Origin: Pirellulales bacterium
GTDB taxonomy: Bacteria; Planctomycetota; Planctomycetia; Pirellulales; Lacipirellulaceae
DNA: 64,000 nt
Assembly: GCA_028279215.1 (NCBI GenBank)
Contig: JANQOF010000020.1
Location: 62,001-126,000, forward strand
Direction: 5' to 3'
Position 1 is the stretch's first letter. Each line of letters starts with the position of its first letter. A program made the translations under genes and the position numbers. Positions 8,920 through 17,811 of this stretch are shown here, piece by piece. Below the pieces are notes generated by a model. That model was not told where the DNA came from and did not search any database. It saw only the letters and a list, made by a program, of their open reading frames with translations.

Positions 8920-9134
8920 CGATCCGCATCGTCTCCTTGAAAGATGCGAAGAGGTTCGATCTCCGCATCTACTTCGGCCCGTATTTGTTCGGCCAACTCG
9001 CCGCGCACAACGGCAAGCTCAGGTGGCGCTTCAATGCCTAGGCGAACACCACCGGAATTGAGTTTGACCACGGTAACGGCAATGTCGGGGCCAATTTGAA
9101 TTCGCTGCCCCGCTTTTCTGGATAGCACAAGCAC
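8916..9134 (-). CDS. csrA: Carbon storage regulator CsrA (RNA-binding translational regulator)
   Basis: A 72-residue RNA-binding homodimer subunit that blocks or stabilises mRNAs at GGA motifs. The family signature is complete: LVLSRKAGQRIQIG, VTVVKLNSGGVRLGIEAPPELAVVRGEL. It starts with GTG at 9134. Its ribosome site AAGGA, eight bases before the GTG, itself fits the CsrA target ANGGA, so autoregulation is likely (inference). It is convergent with the FtsQ-like gene (4-bp overlap). The 213 bp upstream (9135-9347) holds no gene I can support. Confidence 0.96.
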   Translation of the reverse strand: MLVLSRKAGQRIQIGPDIAVTVVKLNSGGVRLGIEAPPELAVVRGELAEQIRAEVDAEIEPLRIFQGDDADR

Positions 9135-9347
9135 CCTGAAGTTCCTTCTTAGGTGTTGAGGTAAGAAACGCAGCTTGTGGGGACGAATGAAAGTCCGAGA
9201 GGAAAACGATGCGCTTACTCGTTGAGGCCGATAGCACTATTGGAAAGCTTACCAGCGGCTTGTGGCATTGCAAGCGGTCAGCGGCAACCGGGCGCGAGCT
9301 ACGACGCACCTCGATCTTCCTATGCTTTGTCAATCGCCTATCTTCTG

Positions 9348-9971
9348 CTAGCTGCCTGGCGGTGACTCCTTGGCCAACTGGCTAATCTGCTTGAACTCGG
9401 CTGTGCCCGCGACGGCGCACCATTCGAACAGGGCCGCTTCGGTGGTGGTAAGCACAACGCCAGCTGACTCCATGCGACGCAAAGCAATGTCGAAGTCGTG
9501 ACGGTATCGGCTGCCGATGGCATCAGTCGCAACATAGACACGCAGGCCGGCGGCCAATAGGTCGTACGCCGTTTGTTGCACGCAAACGTGCGCTTCGATA
9601 CCTACGAGCAGCACGCGATGGCGACTGTCTTCACTTTCCGGATCGAGGTATCTGTCGAGCAAGTCGCTGCACCCGGCAGCGCTGAAGGTTAGCTTGCTGG
9701 CCGGCGAAACGTCCAGCAGCTTAGCGAGTTGCTCGACCGTCGCCCCCAGTCGTTCAGGGTATTGTTCCGTCGCAACAGTTTCCACGCCAAGTACGTTCGC
9801 CCCGTCAACCAGACGTCTGGCGTTCCAGACGATCCGGTCGCTGTCAGATATCGCGGGCAGCAACCGCTGTTGCAGGTCGACAAGACACAGAACGGTATCA
9901 ACCGCATTCATTAGCTCAGGGCTGCGGGGCACGAAGCTCGATTCAGACTTTGGTGCTTCTTTTCGATCCAT
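9348..9971 (-). CDS. Isochorismatase-family cysteine hydrolase
   Basis: A 207-residue hydrolase of the isochorismatase/nicotinamidase fold. The catalytic triad can be placed: Asp32 in LCLVDLQ, Lys93 in ASKLTFS, and Cys130 in GIEAHVCVQQTA. The pattern GIEAHVCV is typical of the YcaC/isochorismatase-like branch. No pathway partners are adjacent, so the substrate is unknown. It stands alone on the minus strand, divergent from a small zinc-ribbon-like gene. An N-terminal stretch of about 20 residues before the domain is unconserved-looking. Confidence 0.88.
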   Translation of the reverse strand: MDRKEAPKSESSFVPRSPELMNAVDTVLCLVDLQQRLLPAISDSDRIVWNARRLVDGANVLGVETVATEQYPERLGATVEQLAKLLDVSPASKLTFSAAGCSDLLDRYLDPESEDSRHRVLLVGIEAHVCVQQTAYDLLAAGLRVYVATDAIGSRYRHDFDIALRRMESAGVVLTTTEAALFEWCAVAGTAEFKQISQLAKESPPGS

Positions 9972-10036
9972 AGATACTTAGAATAGCAGGAGTTCCTTTC
10001 AACGCACAGACAGACGCGGCCCTGGAGTATTCCGCA

Positions 10037-10213
10037 TTGTCGAAACCTAAATCCCTCTGCGATTGGTCCAAATCTGACCTCAAAGACGACGCCCGTACAC
10101 TCGCGGCGCTGGTTCGCCGGGCGAATTACTACTGCAGCAAGTGTGCGCGCGTTGCGAACGACAAGCGGGTGCTATGCCAAGCCAAGAAGTTGCCGCAAGG
10201 TGCGAAAGCATAG
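10037..10213 (+). CDS. Small cysteine-rich protein, possible zinc ribbon (58 aa)
   Basis: A 58-residue frame beginning TTG at 10037, with CTGGAG at 10022-10027 nine bases upstream. The product reads SKPKSLCDWSKSDL, then YYCSKCARVANDKRVLCQAKKL. The spacing of Cys residues (C..., CxxC, ...LC) suggests one metal site. I recall small bacterial proteins with this layout (LCDWxKxDL ... CxxCxRVAxxKxxLCKP), so I think it is a real gene despite its size. Function unknown. Its downstream neighbour is hslV on the same strand, 76 bp away. Confidence 0.65.
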   Translation: MSKPKSLCDWSKSDLKDDARTLAALVRRANYYCSKCARVANDKRVLCQAKKLPQGAKA

Positions 10214-10289
10214 CGGAAGAGTGGCCCCTGGCCGACCGCCAACGTTGTGCGACAATAACTAGAGTACATCATTCCTTGGATACCGTGGC

Positions 10290-10832
10290 ATGAAGTTTCG
10301 ATCTACCACCATTCTGACGGTTCGCAAAGATGGCGTGGTCGCCATGGGCGGTGATGGTCAGGTGAGCCTGGGCCAAACGGTCATGAAGGCCGACGCTCGC
10401 AAGATCCGACAATTGGCCGACGGCAAGGTGTTGGCCGGATTTGCTGGCGCGGCGGCCGATGCCTTTGCGCTACTGGAGCGGTTCGAGGAGAAACTACGCG
10501 ATTATCCAGCAAACATGCCCCGCGCTGCAACCGAATTGGCGAAGGAGTGGCGGACCGACAGGGCGTTGCGTCGACTCGAGGCGCTGATCGCCGTGGTAGA
10601 TGCCAGTGATACGCTCTTGGTATCGGGAACGGGCGACGTGATTCAGCCGAGCGACGGAATACTTGGCATCGGATCGGGCGGCAACTATGCGTTAGCGTCC
10701 GCTCGGGCGCTGGCCGCGCATTCGGACCTATCCGCTGCCGAGATTGTTCGTAAGGGTCTTGAGGTCGCCGGTGACATCTGTGTTTACTCCAATCACAACA
10801 TAGTGGTCGAGGAGCTTGTGTGCACGACCTAA
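10290..10832 (+). CDS. hslV: ATP-dependent protease proteolytic subunit HslV
   Basis: Threonine protease that forms the double-hexamer core of the HslVU protease. The N-terminus is [15 protein letters not shown], so the active-site Thr (TT...) would be Thr6 after removal of a five-residue propeptide. Other signatures are [51 protein letters not shown] and [15 protein letters not shown]. The stop overlaps the start of hslU by 13 bp, indicating translational coupling. The start is fixed by the propeptide length usual for the family. Confidence 0.98.
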   Translation: MKFRSTTILTVRKDGVVAMGGDGQVSLGQTVMKADARKIRQLADGKVLAGFAGAAADAFALLERFEEKLRDYPANMPRAATELAKEWRTDRALRRLEALIAVVDASDTLLVSGTGDVIQPSDGILGIGSGGNYALASARALAAHSDLSAAEIVRKGLEVAGDICVYSNHNIVVEELVCTT

Positions 10833-12163
10833 CCCCCCGTCAAATCGTCGAACAACTGGATCGCCACATTGTTGGACAAGACGCCGCCAAGCGGGCCGTG
10901 GCGATCGCCGTTCGCAATCGTTGGCGCCGCCAACAATTGGACGAAGAGCTTCGTAAGGAAGTCGCCCCCAAAAACATCCTGATGATGGGGCCAACGGGTG
11001 TTGGCAAGACGGAAATCGCTCGTCGATTGGCAACGCTCACCGGCGCCCCGTTTATCAAGGTGGAAGCTACCAAATACACCGAAGTCGGCTACTATGGTCG
11101 CGACGTGGAAAGCATGGTCCGCGAGCTGGTGGAGAATGCCATCGGCATTGTTCGCGAGAGTGAACTGGCCAAAGTGGAGGACGAGGCGAAAAGGCGAGTC
11201 GAAGAGCGGCTGCTCGACCTGTTGGCTCCACCGCCCCACAGTTACGACGTTGGCGTCGACTCCCCCGATTCGCCCGAGCGGTACGAGCGGACTCGCGAAA
11301 AGATGAAAGCGATGCTCGCTGGCGGCGAAATGGAGAATCGCACCGTCGAGATCAAGGTCGAGCAAAAGGCCCAGGCAATGATGATTCCCGGCATGGGCCC
11401 GGGCGGCGACCAAATGGACTTTGACTTCCAGGGCATGCTCGACAAGATCCTGCCAAAGAACGTCTCGCGTCGCGAGATGACCGTGGCCGAGGCCCGCCGC
11501 GTGCTGTTCGAGCAGGAGTGCGAAGCACTGATCAACGACGAGAACGTCAACGCCAAGGCTATTGAACTGGCCGAAAATGTGGGTATCGTATTTCTCGACG
11601 AAATCGACAAGGTCGTTGCCACTGAAGGGGGACGTGGAGCCGATGTTTCGCGGCAGGGCGTTCAGCGCGACTTGCTGCCAATCGTCGAGGGCACCACGGT
11701 GCAGACTCGTTACGGCTACGTCCGAACCGACCACATACTATTCGTCGCTGCCGGAGCGTTTCACCGGGCCAAGCCGAGCGACCTGATGCCCGAGTTGCAG
11801 GGCCGCTTTCCGATTCGTGTCGAACTTAGCGACCTTACAAAGGACGACTTTGTTCGCATTCTGACCGAACCCCGCAGCGCCCTCACGAAGCAGTATGCTG
11901 CTCTCATGCAGACTGAGGGCGTCGAAGTCGAATTCCAGCCTGACGCCATCGATAATTTGGCCAATTATGCGTTCCAGGTGAATCAGTCGACGCAGAATAT
12001 CGGCGCTCGGCGGCTTTACACCATTATGGAACGGCTGCTTGAGGAACTTAGCTTCGAGGCACCAGATATGAAGATGGGCAAGGTGAAAGTGAACGCCGCC
12101 TACGTCCGCGACCGACTGGAAGCGGTAACGGCGGACGAGGACCTGAGTAAGTTCATTTTGTAG
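10820..12163 (+). CDS. hslU: ATP-dependent protease ATPase subunit HslU
   Basis: AAA+ unfoldase that feeds HslV. Begins [28 protein letters not shown]. Walker A GPTGVGKT lies at residues 57-64, [15 protein letters not shown] includes the pore-loop GYYG-type motif, and Walker B reads VFLDEIDKV. Ends in the conserved FIL tail that inserts into HslV. The insertion (I) domain is present at about residues 105-230. GTG start at 10820 with GGAG at 10811-10814, inside hslV. Convergent with tsaE (11-bp overlap). Confidence 0.98.
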   Translation: MHDLTPRQIVEQLDRHIVGQDAAKRAVAIAVRNRWRRQQLDEELRKEVAPKNILMMGPTGVGKTEIARRLATLTGAPFIKVEATKYTEVGYYGRDVESMVRELVENAIGIVRESELAKVEDEAKRRVEERLLDLLAPPPHSYDVGVDSPDSPERYERTREKMKAMLAGGEMENRTVEIKVEQKAQAMMIPGMGPGGDQMDFDFQGMLDKILPKNVSRREMTVAEARRVLFEQECEALINDENVNAKAIELAENVGIVFLDEIDKVVATEGGRGADVSRQGVQRDLLPIVEGTTVQTRYGYVRTDHILFVAAGAFHRAKPSDLMPELQGRFPIRVELSDLTKDDFVRILTEPRSALTKQYAALMQTEGVEVEFQPDAIDNLANYAFQVNQSTQNIGARRLYTIMERLLEELSFEAPDMKMGKVKVNAAYVRDRLEAVTADEDLSKFIL

Positions 12164-12611
12164 TAATTGTTAGACGCTCGGAAAGGGGCCCGCTAATCAC
12201 CACGCGACGTACGTCATTGGCTCCAATGTCGATCTTCACAACGCTGGCCCTCTCGGGCAGCAAATGCTCGACACGGTCGCCCCACTCGATGAGCGTGACT
12301 CCATCGCCGTCGAAATACTCATCGGATCCAAGTTCCAAGAACTCATCGTCATCCTTCAATCGATACACGTCGAAGTGATAAACAGGCATCCGCCCGGCGG
12401 TGTACTCGTTGACCAGTACGAACGTCGGGCTGGTGATCGACTCAGCAGTATTTCCGAGCGCCACGGAAATGGCTTGTACCAGCCGAGTTTTACCGGCTCC
12501 AAGCGTACCGACCAACGCGATCACGTCGCATGGCTGCGCTGCGTCGGCGATTCGCTTGCCGAGCTGGTCGGTCGCGGATTCGGCGGGGCAAACAGTCTCG
12601 AACGGTTGCAT
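12153..12611 (-). CDS. tsaE: tRNA threonylcarbamoyladenosine biosynthesis ATPase TsaE
   Basis: P-loop ATPase needed with TsaB/TsaD for the t6A37 modification of ANN-decoding tRNAs. At 152 residues it is the usual length. Walker A GTLGAGKT lies at residues 35-42, followed by SPTFVLVNEY, VYHFDVYRL and VTLIEWGDRVEHLLP, all family signatures. The gene is followed 8 bp upstream on the same strand by a thioredoxin-fold gene and ends inside the tail of convergent hslU. Confidence 0.97.
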   Translation of the reverse strand: MQPFETVCPAESATDQLGKRIADAAQPCDVIALVGTLGAGKTRLVQAISVALGNTAESITSPTFVLVNEYTAGRMPVYHFDVYRLKDDDEFLELGSDEYFDGDGVTLIEWGDRVEHLLPERASVVKIDIGANDVRRVVISGPLSERLTITTK

Positions 12612-12619
12612 GCAAAAGG

Positions 12620-13102
12620 TTAGCGGTTGGCGACGGAATCAGCTGGCCTTTCAGTCAGCTCGTAATAGGCCCTCAGAACTGGGTTCAGGTGCTCTCCGAG
12701 CATCTGCGGGGCTACGAATCCTTCCAGCTTACTCAGCAATCGCCCGTCTGGCGAGACGACCAGCGTTGTCGGAAACGCCCGCACTCCCAGCTTCTGAACC
12801 AGTTCCGGATTCTGATTCGCGTTGACCGTGGTTGTTTCGAAGAGCTGCGCCACTGCCGGGGCGAGCTGCGGATGCATCAGCGTTTCGCTGAGCATCTTCT
12901 TGCAGTAGTAGCAGTGATCGGAAGTGACGAACATCAGTACCGGGTCGCGAGACTCTTGGGCCGCGGCCCAGGCGTCGTCGATGTTTGCAAACTCGAAGGG
13001 CGGTGCTACTGAATCTCCTTTGTTTGCGGTCACCTGGGCGGTGACCAAACTCGCAGCCTGCGTAACGAGCACGATTAGAACGAATGAAGTGGTGCGTAGC
13101 AT
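12620..13102 (-). CDS. Exported thioredoxin-fold protein
   Basis: A 160-residue protein with a signal peptide (MLRTTSFVLIVLVTQAASLVTAQ) and a thioredoxin fold containing CYYC (Cys64, Cys67). It later has the cis-Pro region VRAFPTTLVVSPDGR. Probably a periplasmic disulfide reductase/isomerase-like or DUF255/thioredoxin_7-type protein. The ATG at 13102 is preferred because AGGAG lies eight bases upstream and the signal peptide begins there; an in-frame start at 13126 would add eight residues. Same strand as tsaE, 8 bp apart. Confidence 0.85.
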   Translation of the reverse strand: MLRTTSFVLIVLVTQAASLVTAQVTANKGDSVAPPFEFANIDDAWAAAQESRDPVLMFVTSDHCYYCKKMLSETLMHPQLAPAVAQLFETTTVNANQNPELVQKLGVRAFPTTLVVSPDGRLLSKLEGFVAPQMLGEHLNPVLRAYYELTERPADSVANR

Positions 13103-13248
13103 TTCTTGGACTCCTGGAAGGGGCAATCGTTACTCTCAGCGACCTCGGCCGGTCGATGCTGGAATCATCGGCGCCACGCACCGTGAGCAACCGTATGGAG
13201 TCATACAATTCGCGTTCAAACCGCCGCCCAGCGTGGGCTAGCTCACAC

Positions 13249-13815
13249 TCACAATGCTGGCGAGTGGGGCGCTGACGAGCTTACAGGCCGGTTTGGGCGC
13301 GAAAGTTGAGCCTTGTTGCACGTTTGGCGAAACGCCTCGGCGTGCGGTACTCCAGCGAGCCGTAACACTTCTTTGCCCTCGAGCTTGAACACCAAATCCG
13401 CAGCGCGATACCACTCCTGCCCCGGTTGCTGTTCGAGTTCGATCGCATCGAAACCTCTGAGGTCGACGCTGGCCTTCACAGCGCGGTCAGACGCCTTGGC
13501 CGAGAGAGCGTCGAAGGGATTCTCCGCCATCACCCGCTCGGTTGTGAGCCGATAACGCCGGCACCACGGATTACTGAAGCCGAGCAGTACGAATGGAATC
13601 CGTGGCACAATCTTGTTGAAGTACAAGAATAGGGCAACCGGTACAGTCGCCAGCGCGATCAGCCACCCTGGCCGAAACGGAATGCGAAGCAACGAAACAC
13701 GAGGACCTAGTTGATAAAGTCGCCCGAGAAATTGTCCGATGGGGAGTGCCGATATCGATGGCCACACGCACATTACTGTCGACTCGCGTGAATCACTTTC
13801 TGGTGTTGATGCCAC
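13249..13815 (-). CDS. Hypothetical membrane-anchored protein, PH-like domain possible
   Basis: Not confidently recognised. A hydrophobic stretch (RPGWLIALATVPVALFLYF) is followed by RYRLTTERVMAE and VDLRGFDAIELEQQPGQEWYRAADLVF. This layout is typical of short bacterial PH-domain (YdbT/YdbS-like) membrane proteins. Start is put at the GTG at 13815, six bases after GGAGG; the first ATG is at 13773 and a TTG lies at 13839. The Pro/Ser-rich tail is unconserved-looking. It is divergent from the release-factor-like gene. Confidence 0.6.
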   Translation of the reverse strand: MASTPESDSRESTVMCVWPSISALPIGQFLGRLYQLGPRVSLLRIPFRPGWLIALATVPVALFLYFNKIVPRIPFVLLGFSNPWCRRYRLTTERVMAENPFDALSAKASDRAVKASVDLRGFDAIELEQQPGQEWYRAADLVFKLEGKEVLRLAGVPHAEAFRQTCNKAQLSRPNRPVSSSAPHSPAL

Positions 13816-13936
13816 TTCCGCCCTCCATATTCTGTTCAATACAGCGTGATGGTGATGTTACCTTATTGTGGGCGTAGCTACTACGCTCACGACGCGAATT
13901 CCGAAACCCAACGAACGCGACCGCGTAGGACCGAAC

Positions 13937-14434
13937 GTGATCCAGCACCCTGCGACGATGGACGATAGCAACCTGTTGGCCGAATGCACGTTGACCACCA
14001 CACGTCGCTCCGGCCCGGGTGGGCAGCACCGAAACAAGGTCGAGACGGCGGTCGTGCTCACCCACTCGCCCACCGGCATCTCCGCCGAGGCAAACGAACG
14101 TCGCAGCCAGGTAGCCAATCGGAACCAGGCGCTCGCGCGGTTGCGGTTGCGCCTGGCGGTTGAACATCGTTGTCCGATCATAACGGTCAGCGAACTGTGG
14201 CAGCGCAGAGTATCGTGCGGACGCATTTCGGTTAGCCCTGATCACCGCGACTACCCTGCCCTGTTGGCCGAGACGCTCGACCACCTGACGGGTTGCAACT
14301 TCGATCTCTCGGTGGTGGCACAGCGACTCCAGATCAGCGGCACCCAACTGGTGAAACTGCTGAAGATGCACCCACCCGCGTTCGTCGCGTTGAACAAGGC
14401 GCGCGCAGAACGCCAGTTGCGGCCGTTGAAATGA
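13937..14434 (+). CDS. Peptide chain release factor-like GGQ protein
   Basis: A class I release-factor GGQ domain without a codon-recognition domain. The motif RRSGPGGQHRNKVETAVVLTHSPTGI is at about residues 23-48, the peptidyl-tRNA hydrolysis loop. This resembles ArfB-like ribosome-rescue factors, but the C-terminus (to residue 165) lacks the basic ArfB tail. Instead it has a helical region (LVKLLKMHPPAFVALNKARAERQLRPLK). Start is uncertain: GTG at 13937 has AGGA seven bases upstream, and ATG at 13958 is also possible. Role in rescue is inference. Confidence 0.82.
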   Translation: MIQHPATMDDSNLLAECTLTTTRRSGPGGQHRNKVETAVVLTHSPTGISAEANERRSQVANRNQALARLRLRLAVEHRCPIITVSELWQRRVSCGRISVSPDHRDYPALLAETLDHLTGCNFDLSVVAQRLQISGTQLVKLLKMHPPAFVALNKARAERQLRPLK

Positions 14435-14476
14435 CGCACCCTCACCCAGTTGGCCCGTTCGGCTTACAATTGCGAC

Positions 14477-15157
14477 ATGCGAGTTTGCTTCTTTGATATT
14501 GATGGAACGCTCATCTCCTCCGGCGGTGCGGGGCAAAACGCGTTTGCTCACGTATTTGGCACCTTGTTCGGTGTCGATCAAATATCGACCGACGTCTCTT
14601 TTGCAGGTCGCAGCGATCGAGCCATCGCTCTCGATTTGCTGCGGGCCCACGGCGTCGAGCCATCGGACGAGAACTGGCATCGATTCCACGAGGCCTACGT
14701 TGATCGACTTCCTTCCTCGTTGCATGCGTGTGATGGGACGGTCTTGCCAGGCGTGACGACGCTAATCGAGCGGTTGATGGCAACCGACGACGTGGAACTC
14801 GGCCTGTTGACCGGCAACGTTGTTCGCGGGGCGGAAGCCAAGCTCGTTCATTACGGCCTGTGGCATCATTTTGAGTTTGGTGGGTATGGCGACGTCCACA
14901 CCACTCGCGACGATATCGCCCGCTCGGCGGTCGATGCCGCCAGTCGCCATCTAAACTCCGCGCCCAACTCCGATTCACGCTTTGCCGTGATTGGCGACAC
15001 GGTTCACGATGTTCGATGTGCCCGGGCCATTGGCGCCTACGCGGTGGCCGTACCGACTGGTCTGACGCCCATGGACGAACTTCGCGCCGCCGCGCCCGAC
15101 TTGACCGTTGAGACTTTGGAAGACTCGGCAACACTGGTTGCGTGGTTAACGGAATAA
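14477..15157 (+). CDS. HAD-superfamily phosphatase (phosphoglycolate phosphatase-like)
   Basis: A 226-residue HAD hydrolase. Motif I FFDIDGTL holds the nucleophile Asp7 and acid/base Asp9. Motif II is in LGLLTGNVV, and motif III/IV in FAVIGDTVHDVRCARAIGA. A cap domain lies between residues 15 and 100. Substrate cannot be deduced; Gph-type small phosphoesters are likely. The ATG at 14477 begins just before motif I. polX follows 19 bp downstream on the same strand. Confidence 0.92.
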   Translation: MRVCFFDIDGTLISSGGAGQNAFAHVFGTLFGVDQISTDVSFAGRSDRAIALDLLRAHGVEPSDENWHRFHEAYVDRLPSSLHACDGTVLPGVTTLIERLMATDDVELGLLTGNVVRGAEAKLVHYGLWHHFEFGGYGDVHTTRDDIARSAVDAASRHLNSAPNSDSRFAVIGDTVHDVRCARAIGAYAVAVPTGLTPMDELRAAAPDLTVETLEDSATLVAWLTE

Positions 15158-15176
15158 AGCTGAGGGGTGTGCCACC

Positions 15177-16907
15177 GTGGAAAACCGCCAAATCGCCGCT
15201 TTGTTCGAGAAGATGGCCGACTTGCTGGAGTTTCAGGGAGCCAATCCATTTCGCGTGCGTGCCTACCGCAATGGTGCGCGACGACTCGAAGACCTGCCCG
15301 ACTCGGTCGCTGTACTGATTCAATCCGGCGAAGACCTTACCAAGATCGAGGGCATTGGCAAGGACCTGGCCGAGAAGATCGCCACCCTGATCAAGACCGG
15401 CGAGTTGCCACAGCTGAACGAGTTGATGGTCGAAGTGCCCGAGGGCGTCCTTGCGTTGCTGCGTATCCCGGGACTTGGTCCCAAAAAGGCGGCGGTGATT
15501 TATCAGGATCTCGGCATCGATTCGCTCGAAGCGTTGCGCGTCGCCTGTCAAGCGGAACACGTCCGCAAGCTGAAAGGCTTTGGCGCGAAGACCGAGCAAA
15601 CCATTCTGGCCGGTATCGACTTGGCCGAACGATCGGGCGAGCGGGTGTACTGGGCGACTGCCGACGAAGCAATCCAGCAGCTCGTCGAGTACCTTCGCAA
15701 GTCGAAGGCCGTTCGACAGATCGAAGCAGCGGGCAGCTACCGTCGCGGTCGAGAAACCGTGGGCGACCTCGACATCCTCGTCGACGCGGGCGACGCCAAC
15801 GAGGTCATGGATCGTTTGGCGGCTTATCCCGAGGTCGACACCACCATTGCTCGCGGCGACACCAAGATGTCGGTAAGGCTGACTTCCGGGTTGCAAGTCG
15901 ACCTTCGGGTCGTGCCGACTGATTCGTTTGGTGCGGCGCTTCAATACTTTACCGGTTCGAAGGAACATAACGTTGTGCTGCGAGGCATGGCGAAGCAGCG
16001 CGGGTTGAAGATCAACGAATGGGGCGTGTTCAAAGTTGGCGACGATCAGGAGGAAGTGTATCTTGCCGGCGAAACCGAGAAAGATATCTACGCCACGCTT
16101 GATTTGCCCTGCTACCCGCCTGAGCTACGCGAGAACCGAGGCGAGTTCGATTACACCAGCGTTGACGCGATTCCCAAACTTATCGAAGTCGCAGACATCG
16201 TCGGCGATTTGCACATGCACACGTCTGCTTCCGACGGAAAGCAGACGATACGCGAAATGGTCGATGCGGCCAAAGCTCGTGGGCTTAAGTACATTGCGAT
16301 CACCGATCACTCCAAACGCGTTTCGATGGCTCACGGCCTCGATTCTGATCGACTCCGCGACCAGTGGCGCGAAGTCGATCTGGTGAACGACGAATTGGAC
16401 GACTTTGTTGTGCTCAAGGGCATCGAATGCGACATCCTCGAAAAAGGCGGTATGGATTTGCCTGACGACGTACTGACCGAGGCCGATTGGGTGATTGCCA
16501 GCGTTCACTACGGGCAGAATCAGGAGCGACAACAAATTACCGACCGAATCGTTGGGGCCATTGAAAATGCTTGGGTATCAATCGTCGCTCATCCAACAGG
16601 ACGCCTGATCAACAAGCGCGACCGCTATGCTGTCGATTTGGAAACCGTGATGCACGCGGCGGCCGAGAACGGCAAACTGCTCGAGCTAAACGCCAACCCG
16701 GCTCGGCTCGACTTAGACGACGTTCACTGCGCTCGGGCAAAGCAACTCGGCATTCCCATTGTCATCAGCAGCGACGCCCACAGCATCGGCGGCCTCGACG
16801 TCCTGCGATACGGCGTCAAGCAAGCCCGTCGTGCCGGGCTCACGGCGGCCGACGTCGCCAACACCAAGGATTGGCACGATTTGCAACATCTCATACGTCG
16901 CGGTTAG
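15177..16907 (+). CDS. polX: DNA polymerase / 3'-5' exonuclease PolX
   Basis: Family X DNA polymerase for gap-filling repair, fused to a PHP nuclease. Residues 1-150 carry helix-hairpin-helix motifs (IEGIGKDLAEKI, IPGLGPKKAAVIY, LKGFGAKTEQTI). The polymerase active site is in GSYRRGRETVGDLDILVD (Asp197, Asp199). The PHP domain starts at GDLHMHTSASDG (His346, His348) and continues through AITDHS, GIECDIL and IVISSDAHS. 576 residues is the normal length. The GTG start at 15177 has GAGGGG at 15162-15167. Confidence 0.97.
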   Translation: MENRQIAALFEKMADLLEFQGANPFRVRAYRNGARRLEDLPDSVAVLIQSGEDLTKIEGIGKDLAEKIATLIKTGELPQLNELMVEVPEGVLALLRIPGLGPKKAAVIYQDLGIDSLEALRVACQAEHVRKLKGFGAKTEQTILAGIDLAERSGERVYWATADEAIQQLVEYLRKSKAVRQIEAAGSYRRGRETVGDLDILVDAGDANEVMDRLAAYPEVDTTIARGDTKMSVRLTSGLQVDLRVVPTDSFGAALQYFTGSKEHNVVLRGMAKQRGLKINEWGVFKVGDDQEEVYLAGETEKDIYATLDLPCYPPELRENRGEFDYTSVDAIPKLIEVADIVGDLHMHTSASDGKQTIREMVDAAKARGLKYIAITDHSKRVSMAHGLDSDRLRDQWREVDLVNDELDDFVVLKGIECDILEKGGMDLPDDVLTEADWVIASVHYGQNQERQQITDRIVGAIENAWVSIVAHPTGRLINKRDRYAVDLETVMHAAAENGKLLELNANPARLDLDDVHCARAKQLGIPIVISSDAHSIGGLDVLRYGVKQARRAGLTAADVANTKDWHDLQHLIRRG

Positions 16908-17025
16908 ACGTGATCTGCGAAGGCGAACTTGCATCCATTGCAAAGTGCCTCCAACTACTCCCACGGGGGCCTCTTCGATCGACGCAAGTTATTGCGAAAA
17001 AACGACTTAGGGCTTTGCCTCGCTC

Positions 17026-17320
17026 GAGCAACGGCGAACACCATTCACTGGGGCAAAACTCACCCCGTGGCGCGAGCGACCAATTGCGTTAAACCTTTTT
17101 CCATCAACGACTTACGGAATCCACGGGTGACCGGCATACGTGGAGTTTTGCCCCAGGGTTTCCCGCAGTTGGGGCAAAACGTATTCGAAAGGGGCAAAGT
17201 GGAAGGCGGAATCGGAAACATCGCGCGAGCCGTTGGCCTACACGCGCAGCAGCACCCCGAGCTAGCGACTTGCCACTAGCACTCGCCACTAAACAACCAA
17301 GTTGCCAAAGAGCGAAAGGC
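17026..17320 (+). repeat. Structured intergenic element, copy A (TGGGGCAAAA family)
   Basis: Begins about 120 bp after the polX stop. It has TGGGGCAAAACTC at 17049-17061, its perfect 13-base inverse at 17142-17154 region ending in TTTTGCCCCA, and a direct copy TGGGGCAAAA at 17170-17179. The 23 bases at 17145-17167 are identical to 56532-56554. The three arms can make two mutually exclusive hairpins (96-bp or 14-nt spacing). A further GGGGCAAAG is at 17191-17199. The 3' part (AGCGACTTGCCACTA, GTTGCCAAAGA) also has a counterpart in copy B. No coding capacity. Confidence 0.75.
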
Positions 17321-17811
17321 GCGCTAATAGAACGCACCTTGAAGTACCCCCAGTCGATCAAATGTGTGGCCTAGTTTCAAGCAAAAAATGGGAAGTTGAC
17401 ACCAGCGCCGAATCAGCGGTGAAATGAGGGACGAGCCAAGGAGTTGCACCGCTCCGCATCGTAGCGTCTAGTGGTCTCTCATTGAGATGACTTTCACCAA
17501 CTGCAACTATGGAGGGATGTGCTGATCGGTTTCGCGGATGCGCGTGGTTGCCGGCGGTGTGCTCTTCAGCGGCGCACCGCTGCAAACTGGCATCTGCTTC
17601 AACTTACGGAAGTTGGTCCAACCTAGCCGTTCGGCTGGCTTTCCGGGCCAGTAAAGACGACACCTCGTCGTGCAGTTGAGAGAGGGCCGCATTTGCGGAG
17701 GAGTGCTACTCCTTTGCACGTTACGCAGCCTTCTGAAGGCTTCGCGGAGAGCTTCTTGAAATTGTGGAACAGGCCTGCGTTCAACTCGACCTGCTGATTC
17801 ATGGCCGCTCG
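17321..17811. other. Gene-free stretch, function unknown
   Basis: About 490 bp without a convincing gene before the DfsB-like start. Several short hairpins occur, for example CCAACT...AGTTGG around 17606-17622 and a GCGGTG/CACCGC pair near 17557-17581. Short open frames on the minus strand lack start signals and domain patterns. It could be a decayed gene or a further repeat; nothing in the window matches it. Confidence 0.4.

Noticed and set aside
10829..11734. A 301-residue minus-strand frame
   Set aside because: Antisense to hslU.
14511..15968. A 485-residue minus-strand frame
   Set aside because: Antisense to the HAD phosphatase and PolX genes; no domain pattern.
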